From positions 248,001 through 312,000 of the forward strand of contig JADKIO010000005.1 in assembly GCA_016721195.1 (NCBI GenBank): a stretch of 64,000 bases of DNA, written 5' to 3'. This document shows positions 18,283 through 26,455 of this stretch, one piece after another. A program made the translations under genes and the position numbers. Each line of letters opens with the position of its first letter. The stretch's first letter is position 1. The notes under the pieces were generated by a model. It did no database searches, was not told the DNA's origin, and was given only the letters and a program-made list of their open reading frames with translations. The stretch is from Candidatus Geothrix skivensis. Lineage in GTDB: Bacteria; Acidobacteriota; Holophagae; Holophagales; Holophagaceae.

Positions 18283-19197
18283 CTAGAATCACCCGAAGAC
18301 CACGAGGGAAAACCGCATCCCCTTGGTGGTGTTCCCGGTATTGGCGCTGCCAATACGCGAGACAGCATGGCTGCTCCTGCCTTCGAGTTCAGGTGGTTTT
18401 CACCAAGCCCCATCCTGGCGCTAAGCCTGCCCAGGTTGCTGCGGAGTCTCCTGGCCTAACCAAACCATTCAGCATGAAGGTGCTTCAACAACACCTTGAA
18501 TCCATCGGGGACGGTGCCTGAAGTGCCAATCTCGGACCCGGCCGATGGCCGGTGGGGGAAGAAGACTGTGCCTGGCCTCTCAAATGGAGCGTGAGGAGCG
18601 TGTCCAAGCCATGGGTGGGGCTGCTCTGGGGCGCCATCCTAAGGGCATCGGTTTCAGAGTGAAACACGGAGGCCAGGTCGATATCAGATGGGAATCCAAT
18701 GCTCCGTTGATGCCTTTCCAACCTCGTCCTGGCGCGGCAAACCATGTGGGCCACCCCTTTAGTCCGTTTGTTCATCCTGACATTCACGAAAGACGCAGTC
18801 AGTTGCCGAGAAATTTCTCAGGACAGCCAACCTTGCATCCGTCACATGTTTCCGGACCAGAAGGATGCATGGACACCTGGCGGAGATCGGTGCCGGTTCC
18901 GACATCTTGCAGGGAGAGGATGGTTTAGGGTTTGGCCAGGCTCCGCAGTCCCAGGAACTAGACCTTAAGCACTATTCATATTGAGAATGTAAATCAGACA
19001 AACAGGGGGGTTGTCCTTGCGAAGATAAAGGACTTGCGTATGCTCTGACCATGCTTTGCATGTGAAGTCGGCCTGAATTCAACCTGCGCCCAGCTTGGGG
19101 ACATATCCCGAGGTGGTGCAGGAGTTCTTGTCCACGAGTGTCAGCCGGGTGATTCGTCGATGTTCCTCTTCCACCGCATTTCACAGAGGTTGTTGCC
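18283..19197. other. 915-bp region without a recognisable gene
   Basis: Several short open frames occur on both strands, but none has a convincing ribosome-binding site, conserved motif or codon pattern like the neighbours. The base composition is noticeably lower in GC than the flanks. It contains a perfect 8-bp-stem hairpin (18338-18356) and ends with the leader of the outer-membrane protein gene at 19198. It may be a decayed gene, a regulatory leader or an untranslated RNA region. Confidence 0.5.
18338..18356. terminator. Hairpin after the IMPase-like gene
   Basis: Perfect inverted repeat GTATTGGC / GCCAATAC with a 3-base loop, 56 bases after the stop. No T-run follows, so termination is only a possibility. 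Confidence 0.3.
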
Positions 19198-20582
19198 ATG
19201 GCCAGGATGAGGATGCAAACAGCGTCGGCGGTGGTCCTGGCCGCGTCAGCCCTGGTGCCCATGACCGCCCTCGCCGCGGAGGTGGAAGCCTACGGCACCA
19301 CCGTGGCGCGCTACTGGAACCAGGACTACCCGAACCTCAGCAAGAACCGCTACGTGCCGCTGACCCAGTTCGTGGGAATCGACGCCAGGGGCCTTGGCGA
19401 CACCGGCTGGTCCCTCCACCTCTTCGGCTGGGGCAAGTCGGACTTTGCCGATCAGAGCTCCCTGGGCGGGAAGAGCGAGGGGGACCTGACCTACGGGTAC
19501 CTCCAGTACCACGCCCCCAAGTCCAACGGCGAAGTGAAGCTCGGCCGCTTCGCTGCCCAGGGGGCCGCCGGCCTTGAGCTGGTGGATGGTGTGAGCGCCC
19601 GGGCGGACCTCCGAGGCGGATTCACCTTCGCCTTCTTCGGCGGGAAGCCGGTGGTCTACGATTCGGAAAGTGCTCCCAAGGCCGCCTCCCGGGACTTCAT
19701 CACCGGCGGACGACTGGCCTGGCGGGCTTCCCGCTATGGGGAGCTTGGTGTGTCATGCCCTTCAGGACGGGGCGACGCCGAAGGCTGACCCGAGCCAGCC
19801 GAGCCTGGAGGACCGCTCCCGGAAGCTGTTGGGTGCGGACCTCCGCATCTCCCCATGCCTCCTTCGATGTGAGTGGGCGCGTGGCCTTCAATCAGAAGAA
19901 GGAGGAACCTGCGGTCAGCACCGAAAAGAAATCCCGGCTGGCCGAACAGGACTACAAGCTGAGCTGGAAGATCACCCGCAGCATCCAGTTCTCCGGCCAC
20001 TATGCCGAGCGGAACTTCAAGGATTTCTTCGCAGGGACCAACCTCCCCTCCCTCTTCCGCCAGATCGAGACCGAGAAATACAAAGCCCAGTCGGCGCTGC
20101 TGACCCTTGGCGTCGACAAGCCCTACCAGTTCGTCGCCGACTACCGCCGGGCCAAACGGGAATCCAATGGCGAAAGCACCCGGTCCGGGGCCGAGTTCCG
20201 GATCATTCCCACGACCTTCAAACTCAAGTCGGGCCTGGCCTACCACCGGATCACCGCCGCCGAAGTGCCCCTCATCGGTGGCACCGTGGCCTTCTACAGT
20301 CTTTCCCACAGCGAGGCCCGGCTCTGGCTGCTGCACGACGGCGGTGGCTACTACCTCAGCCTCGACGCGGTGAGCTACTCCTTCGACGATCGGAACAATC
20401 CGTTGCTCAACGGGGAGCCCAAGGCCTACTTGGGTGTGGCCTCGGTGGGCATCCGACCGTCCAAGGCCTTCACCCTTTCCGGCGATGTCAGCTACGGAAT
20501 GAACTCGCTCTACAAGAAGGAGGTCCGAGGCCTGCTGAGGATCGAGTTCCACTTCGGCGGGAACAAGGGAGGTGGCAAGTGA
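19198..20582 (+). CDS. Outer-membrane beta-barrel, putative porin of a cytochrome conduit, two frameshifts
   Basis: The start ATG 19198 has AGAGG 8 bases upstream. A Sec signal peptide (residues 1-26, ending ALAAE) leads into about 435 residues of alternating hydrophobic/polar strands with many aromatic girdle residues (GWSLHLFGWGKSDFAD, DLTYGYLQYHAP, GFTFAFFGG, ARLWLLHDGGGYYLSLDAV, GLLRIEFHFGG), as in outer-membrane barrels. Frames change near 19748 and 19852. The final residues form a typical C-terminal strand. The stop overlaps the GTG start of a pentaheme lipoprotein, followed by a giant multiheme lipoprotein. By analogy with porin-cytochrome conduits (OmbB/OmaB/OmcB, MtrB/A/C) it may hold cytochromes in the outer membrane, but it is shorter than those barrels and not clearly homologous. 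Confidence 0.75.
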
Positions 20583-21058
20583 GGACCTGGAGAACGTCAC
20601 CCTACCTGCTGTTCGTGCTGGCGCTCTGCCTGGGGTTTCTGAGCGCCTGCTCGCTCCTGTCTCCGGAAGCCAGTTTCGCCCCAAGCCATCCGGAAAAGCT
20701 GGGGCCCGGTCGCCCCCTGTGCTCGTCCTGCCACGAGAGCGAACTCCTCAGCGGTGCCCGGAAGCCCTATGCCTCCTTCGACCATACGCCGACCTTCCTG
20801 AAGGACCACGGCCTCTCCGCCGGAAGGGACGCAGGCACCTGTGCCTCCTGCCACGGCCAGTCCTTCTGCTCCGACTGCCATTCCGGCAAGACGATGATCC
20901 CCCCGGCGGTATTGCTGGGCAACCGGCCCGATCGGGCAGTCCCCCACCGGGCGGGCTACCTCTCGTATCACCAGATCGAAGGCAAGATCGATCCGGTGGG
21001 CTGCTACACCTGCCACGGCCGGGCCAACAACCAGCGCTGCGCAGCCTGCCACAAGTGA
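20579..21058 (+). CDS. Pentaheme c-type cytochrome lipoprotein
   Basis: Starts at GTG 20579, which overlaps the preceding TGA, with GGGAGG close upstream. 159 residues. The signal peptide ends in a lipobox (LGFLSAC), so the mature N-terminal Cys should be lipidated. Five CXXCH motifs are visible: CSSCH, CASCH, CSDCH, CYTCH and CAACH, the last at the very C-terminus. The likely place is the periplasmic face of the outer membrane, plugged into or near the barrel at 19198, passing electrons to the giant cytochrome downstream. The role is inferred from operon context. Confidence 0.9.
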   Translation: MRTWRTSPYLLFVLALCLGFLSACSLLSPEASFAPSHPEKLGPGRPLCSSCHESELLSGARKPYASFDHTPTFLKDHGLSAGRDAGTCASCHGQSFCSDCHSGKTMIPPAVLLGNRPDRAVPHRAGYLSYHQIEGKIDPVGCYTCHGRANNQRCAACHK

Positions 21059-21119
21059 CGCTCGCCCTTCGAACCCAGGACCCAGGGCTCCAGCACTGCA
21101 TTCAAGAGGGATGGACACC

Positions 21120-24100
21120 ATGAAGGACCAGCGGACAACACGGCACGCGCGTTTCCTCGCAGTGGTTCTCTGCCTGGTGGGCCTGGTGACCTGTTCGACC
21201 AGCCGCAAGGGGGGCGGGGACCTCAACCTGGTCAATGCCCAGGGCGCGCATCCCACGGGGTTCATCACCTCCCACATCGGCCTTGCCCTGACGACGCTCG
21301 ATCAGTGCAAGACCTGCCATGGCCAGGATCTGACCGGCGGCATCGCCAAGGCTTCCTGCTTCACCGCGGCCTGCCACCACGACCCCGTCCCCGGCTGGGC
21401 GCTTCCCGGCAGCCATGGCCTGCGGGCCAAGCGTGCACCTGACAGCACTGGTGCAGGGTTCGCCTCCTGCCAGATCTGCCACGGTACCAATTTCGCTGCC
21501 TCCCTGAAGGCCAGCGATGGCTCGATGAACGCCTGTACCACCTGCCACGGTGTGGCGGCCCCCCATCCCCCCAAACCCTGGCGCACGGCCGGCTCCACCC
21601 ATGTGACCACAGACCCTGCGAATGCCGCAGTCTGCGTTAAGTGCCATTTCCCAGGCTCCCCCAGCAACCCGGCCGGCCATCCCGCCTCCCCAGCGCCCGC
21701 CGGCACCCAGCCCGGCTGCTACAACGCGACCCTGTGCCACGCCAATGCCGGTTCCCCCCACCCCCTCGGCAGCCTCTGGAAGGACCCCACCAGCGCGGCC
21801 TTCCACGGCATCGAGGCCAAGCAGGATCTGAAGTACTGCCAGAGCTGCCACGGGACGCCCGGCACCACCAAGTTCGACGGTGGGACGGCGCCCACCGCCT
21901 GCTCCACCTGCCACCCGAAGACCACCGGGGCCGGGGCCCATTCCACGACCTGGTACCTGGCACCCAAAGTCACCTTCCCCGGCTACGTGCCCTCCCACCG
22001 TGATGCGGTGGATCCCCTGAATGCCAACGGCTCCTGCGTCATCTGCCACGCGGTGACCAAGACGGGGACCTCCGCCTTGACCACCGCTCCGGGCTGCTTT
22101 AGCGCCACCTTCAGCAATTCCGAGCACGCGGCCGTGGCCTGCCATGCGAACGGCCCCGGCCAGGCGAACCATGCAGTGCCCTTCCTGACGGCCGGCCACA
22201 CCACGGTGACCCAGGCGACCTTCACGGCGGGCTGCGCTTCCTGTCATGCCGTGTCCGGCACTTCACCGACGACGGCTCCTCTCTGCAACGCCTGCCACCA
22301 GGCGGCGTCGCCCCTCGCCGTGACGAACTGCGCTTCCTGCCATGCCAAGCCACCCACGGGATCGGCCTATCCGAACATCGCCGGGGTCCACGCCAAGCAC
22401 GAGGCCCTGGCGACCGTCACGGGTGTCTGCGGGTCCTGCCACCAGGGCTCCGACACCGGCTCCCTGACCCACTACGACGCGGCCAATGGACGTCCCGGCC
22501 GAGACGCCAGGCGCGTGCCTCCCGGTTCCGTGGCCTTCCTGGCCGCCTTCAACGCGACCAGCGGCGCCGCGACCTTCAACTCCACCACCCAGACCTGCAG
22601 CAACGTGAGTTGCCACGGGGGCCAGATCACGCCCAGCTGGGCCGCGGGCGGCACCATCAACGCAGCCACCGACTGCACCAAGTGCCACCAGGTCGGCACG
22701 GCTCCGGGCTCGCCCCAGGCCAATAGCGCCTCCTCAGGCTTCCACGCCCTGCACATGAACTCCACCGCAGGGATCCTCTGCACCGAGTGCCATGGCATGG
22801 CCAATGGCACTCCCGGTGCCCTGGCGCACTTCACGACCCTGAATACGCTGACCATGGAAGGTGCGGCCAGCCAGACGGTGGTCTTCACGGGCGGGACCTA
22901 CAACGCCACCGCCAAGACCTGCACGGTCACCTGCCACGGCGAACCCCACGCCTCCTACACCTGGACCGGAAACGGGAACGTGCACCCTGCCGGGTGGATC
23001 AGCAGCCACCCGGGCAGCGCCCTGGCCGGCGTGAATGCATGCAAGACCTGCCATGGCAGCAACCTCCAGGGCGGCCCCTTCAAGGAGCCCTCCTGCAACA
23101 CGGCGGCCTGCCACCACAACACCCTGCCGGGCTACGTGCTGGCCGGGAACCACGGTGCCCGCGCCAAGCAGGCCCAGACCGCCACGGGCGGAGGGCTGGC
23201 CGCCTGCCAGCTCTGCCACGGCACAACCTTCGCGACGGGCCTCCAGGCCTCGGATGGCACCACCAAGGCCTGCACCACCTGCCACGGTGTCGCGGCGCCC
23301 CATCCGGCCAAACCCTGGCACAACGTTGCGGGTTCCAACCACGCCACCACGGATGCCTCCAATGCGCCCGTCTGCGTGCAGTGCCACTTCCCCGGGTCCC
23401 CCAGCAATCCCGCCGGACATCCCGCGACGCCTGCTCCAGCCGGCACGGCTCCGGGCTGCTTCAACAACACGATGTGCCATGGCGCCGAGGCGGCGCCCCA
23501 TGCCCTGGGGGCGATCTGGACCAATGCCACCAGCAGCGCCTTCCATGGATTCCAGGCCAAGGCCGACCTGATCGCCTGTCAGACCTGCCATGGGGTTCCG
23601 GGTACCCCGAGCTTCGCGGGCGGCACCGGCGCCACCACCAAGTGCACCACCTGCCACACCCAGGGGAAGGCCCACTCGGATGTCTGGTACAACGCGCCCG
23701 TGACCACCTTCCCGGGCTATGTGCCGTCCCACCGCAACGCGGGCAACCGGGATGTGGCCTGCGCCCTCTGCCACGACGGAACGAAGGGCCGCACGGCACC
23801 GGATCCCGCGGCGCCCAGCTGCTTCTCGGCCACGGCCAACAGCGTGGCCTGCCACGTGAATGGCCCCGGCCAGCCGAACCATCCCGTGCCCTATCTGAAC
23901 ACCACCCATACCGCGGTGACCCCGGCCGGCTTCACCAGCAACTGCGGGGTCTGTCACGCCGTATCTGGTGCGTCCCCGGCCACCTCCGCTCCGCTCTGCA
24001 ACGCCTGCCACCAGGCGGGCTCCCCCCTCACCCAGGCCAACTGCACTTCCTGTCACGCCAAGCCGCCGGCCGGCGGCACCTTCCCGGACGTGGCGGGGAG

Positions 24101-26318
24101 CCATGGGAAACACAACGGTCTGGCCAACCTCACCGGCATCTGCGCGGCCTGTCATCAGGGCTCCGATGCGGGCACCCTGGTCCACTACGACCACGCCAAC
24201 GGGCGGGCCGGGCACAACTCCCTGCGGGTGTCGCCAGGCGAGGTGGCCACGGACCCCACCTACAACGCCAAGACAGGGGCCGCCACCTTCAACAGCACCC
24301 AGTTCACCTGCAGCAATGTCAGCTGCCATGGCGGCCAGATCACGCCGAACTGGCTGAATGGAACCCTCGCCTCCAGCACCGAGGCGGGCTGCCGCGCCTG
24401 CCACAGCCTCGGCACGGCCCAGGGCGCCCCGCAGAACAACAGCGCCTATTCGGGCCTGCATGCCCTTCACCTGAACTCCTCCCAGAACCTCCAGTGCGTG
24501 GAATGCCACAGCATGACCAATGGCACCACCGGGGCCCTCAACCACTTCAAGTTCCTCAACACGCCCCAGATGGAGGGGCCGGCCGGCCAGACCGTCGCGT
24601 TCAGCACCACCACCCCAGCGGCGACCTACACCATCGCCAGCCAGTCCTGTGGCAGTGGCGGGGCCTTCAGCTGCCACGGCCATCCCCATGGCGCCACCTA
24701 CACCTGGACCGGCGGGGGCAGCCACGCGGTGCCCTACACGGGAACCGTGCACACCAGCGTGAACACCCAGACGGCCTTCAACAACACCTGCGCCAACTGC
24801 CACGCGGTGTCCGGCAGCTCTCCAAATAGCAGTGCGCCACTCTGCATCACCTGTCACCAGGCAGGCTCGCCCCTCACCCTGGGCAACTGCACGTCCTGCC
24901 ACAGCCGCCCGCCGTCCGGCAGCGTCTTCCCGAACATCGCCGGCTCTCACACCAAGCACGAGGCCCTGGCGGGCATCACCGGCCAGTGCAGTTCCTGCCA
25001 CAACAACGCCGACGCGGGCACCCAGCTCCACTACGACCACGCCAATGCCCGACCGGGCAAGGATGCCCTCCGGGTACCCCCCGGCCAGACAGCCTTCCTG
25101 GCCGCCTTCAATGGCAAGACGGGTTCGGCCACCTTCGACCCAGCGGCCCTGACCTGCTCCAACGTGAGCTGCCACGGGGGCCTCCTCACACCCAGCTGGA
25201 GCACGGGCACCATCGCCGTGAACACCGAGGCCGGGTGTCGCGCCTGCCACAGCCTGGGCACCGCCCAGGGCGTGCCGCAGAACAACAGTGCCTACTCTGG
25301 CCAGCATGCCTTCCACCTCGGCGCGGGGGTGAACGCCCAGTGCATCGAGTGCCACAACATGGCCAATGGAAGCACGGGAGCCAACAACCACTTCACCTCC
25401 CTGGCCACCACCCAGATGGAAGGGCCGGCCAGTTCCACGGTCAGCCTCCCCGCCGGCGGCACCTACACCGTCACCAACCAGACCTGCAACCTCACCTGCC
25501 ACGGGCAGACGCATGTGAACTTCCCCTGGGCCGGCGGAGCCAACCATGTGGTGCCCTTCCGGACCACGACCCACACCGCCGTCAACCAGACCGCCTTCGA
25601 CGCCACTTGCAGCGCCTGCCACGCCCTCACGGGTGGTGTGTCGCCCATGACCACGGCCCCCACCTGCGTGACCTGTCACACCGCCGGTTCACCCCTGACC
25701 ATCACCAGCTGCGCCTCCTGCCACAGCAAGCCGCCCACCGGCTCCGCCTTCCCGAACGTCGCCGGGAAGCATGCCAAGCACAACGCCCTGGCCGAACTGG
25801 CCGGTGCCTGCGTGGACTGTCACAGCGGTTCCGATACCGGCTCCACCACGCACTATGACCACGGGAACAACCGTCCCGGACTCAATGGCCTGCGCGTGGC
25901 TCCCGGGGAGGTCGCCTTCCCCGGCACCACCTACAACGCCAAGACAGGCACGGCCGCCTTCAACAGCACCAGCCAGACCTGCTCGAACGTGAGCTGCCAC
26001 GGGGGCCAGTCCGTCGCCTGGTCGGCCACCATCAACGTGAACACGCAGTGCACCGCGTGCCATACGACCTCAGGCAGTACTCAATTCAACAGCCCCAGCT
26101 CAGGCCGCCACAGCAAGGGCGACCATGTCTCGGCTGGGTGCGTCGCCTGCCACAACACCACCCGCCTGGCGCCGGCCCATTTCGTGGGCCTGAAGACCAG
26201 CGCGATGGATACCGCGGCCGCCCGCGCCTCCCTGGGGGGCACAAGCCAGCTGACCAGCTACAACACGACCACCCGTGGCTGCACCACCAGCTGCCACGGC
26301 ACGGACAAGTTCTGGTAG
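21120..26318 (+). CDS. Giant multiheme c-type cytochrome lipoprotein (about 44 hemes)
   Basis: 1732 residues from ATG 21120 (AGAGGG 9 bases before; the ATG at 21111 has no spacing to that site). The signal peptide ends in the lipobox LVTC. I count 38 CXXCH and 6 CX4CH motifs, plus 3 CX3CH, 2 CX5CH and a few longer C..CH pairs that may not bind heme. The repeated pair TCSNVSCHGG followed by a CXXCH about 25 residues later is the Geobacter-type CxxxxCH...CXXCH domain. Motif order shows two large modules (A, 10 motifs) and four copies of a smaller module (B, 8 motifs) arranged A-B-A-B-B-B. It is probably anchored on the outer face of the outer membrane as a long electron wire. The reading frame is intact over 5.2 kb. 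It is followed by a terminator-like hairpin at 26327. Confidence 0.93.
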   Translation: MKDQRTTRHARFLAVVLCLVGLVTCSTSRKGGGDLNLVNAQGAHPTGFITSHIGLALTTLDQCKTCHGQDLTGGIAKASCFTAACHHDPVPGWALPGSHGLRAKRAPDSTGAGFASCQICHGTNFAASLKASDGSMNACTTCHGVAAPHPPKPWRTAGSTHVTTDPANAAVCVKCHFPGSPSNPAGHPASPAPAGTQPGCYNATLCHANAGSPHPLGSLWKDPTSAAFHGIEAKQDLKYCQSCHGTPGTTKFDGGTAPTACSTCHPKTTGAGAHSTTWYLAPKVTFPGYVPSHRDAVDPLNANGSCVICHAVTKTGTSALTTAPGCFSATFSNSEHAAVACHANGPGQANHAVPFLTAGHTTVTQATFTAGCASCHAVSGTSPTTAPLCNACHQAASPLAVTNCASCHAKPPTGSAYPNIAGVHAKHEALATVTGVCGSCHQGSDTGSLTHYDAANGRPGRDARRVPPGSVAFLAAFNATSGAATFNSTTQTCSNVSCHGGQITPSWAAGGTINAATDCTKCHQVGTAPGSPQANSASSGFHALHMNSTAGILCTECHGMANGTPGALAHFTTLNTLTMEGAASQTVVFTGGTYNATAKTCTVTCHGEPHASYTWTGNGNVHPAGWISSHPGSALAGVNACKTCHGSNLQGGPFKEPSCNTAACHHNTLPGYVLAGNHGARAKQAQTATGGGLAACQLCHGTTFATGLQASDGTTKACTTCHGVAAPHPAKPWHNVAGSNHATTDASNAPVCVQCHFPGSPSNPAGHPATPAPAGTAPGCFNNTMCHGAEAAPHALGAIWTNATSSAFHGFQAKADLIACQTCHGVPGTPSFAGGTGATTKCTTCHTQGKAHSDVWYNAPVTTFPGYVPSHRNAGNRDVACALCHDGTKGRTAPDPAAPSCFSATANSVACHVNGPGQPNHPVPYLNTTHTAVTPAGFTSNCGVCHAVSGASPATSAPLCNACHQAGSPLTQANCTSCHAKPPAGGTFPDVAGSHGKHNGLANLTGICAACHQGSDAGTLVHYDHANGRAGHNSLRVSPGEVATDPTYNAKTGAATFNSTQFTCSNVSCHGGQITPNWLNGTLASSTEAGCRACHSLGTAQGAPQNNSAYSGLHALHLNSSQNLQCVECHSMTNGTTGALNHFKFLNTPQMEGPAGQTVAFSTTTPAATYTIASQSCGSGGAFSCHGHPHGATYTWTGGGSHAVPYTGTVHTSVNTQTAFNNTCANCHAVSGSSPNSSAPLCITCHQAGSPLTLGNCTSCHSRPPSGSVFPNIAGSHTKHEALAGITGQCSSCHNNADAGTQLHYDHANARPGKDALRVPPGQTAFLAAFNGKTGSATFDPAALTCSNVSCHGGLLTPSWSTGTIAVNTEAGCRACHSLGTAQGVPQNNSAYSGQHAFHLGAGVNAQCIECHNMANGSTGANNHFTSLATTQMEGPASSTVSLPAGGTYTVTNQTCNLTCHGQTHVNFPWAGGANHVVPFRTTTHTAVNQTAFDATCSACHALTGGVSPMTTAPTCVTCHTAGSPLTITSCASCHSKPPTGSAFPNVAGKHAKHNALAELAGACVDCHSGSDTGSTTHYDHGNNRPGLNGLRVAPGEVAFPGTTYNAKTGTAAFNSTSQTCSNVSCHGGQSVAWSATINVNTQCTACHTTSGSTQFNSPSSGRHSKGDHVSAGCVACHNTTRLAPAHFVGLKTSAMDTAAARASLGGTSQLTSYNTTTRGCTTSCHGTDKFW

Positions 26319-26326
26319 CACTCAGG

Positions 26327-26360
26327 GGGAGTGGGCGATGGCATGCCGTCGCCCGCTCCC
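26327..26360 (+). terminator. Hairpin after the giant cytochrome gene
   Basis: Twelve-base arms GGGAGTGGGCGA and TCGCCCGCTCCC (one G-T pair) around a 10-base loop, 9 bases past the stop. It sits between convergent genes and may stop transcription from either side, although it lacks a long T-run. Confidence 0.55.
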
Positions 26361-26455
26361 TCAGGAAGTGCTGGAGCCATTACCTGGGTCTCGGCCGCGG
26401 CTTCACCGAGTGGCCAGGTCAAGTGGCTGCTCTGATCCTCGGGTGGAGTTTCTCC

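Noticed and set aside
18545..18968. Small genes in the region before the conduit operon
   Set aside because: Overlapping short frames on both strands, no start signals, no motif.
22734..25679. 981-codon open frame antisense to the giant cytochrome
   Set aside because: It is a by-product of the GC-rich, Cys/His-rich codon pattern on the other strand; its translation is Gly/Val/Arg-rich and low in complexity, with no ribosome-binding site.
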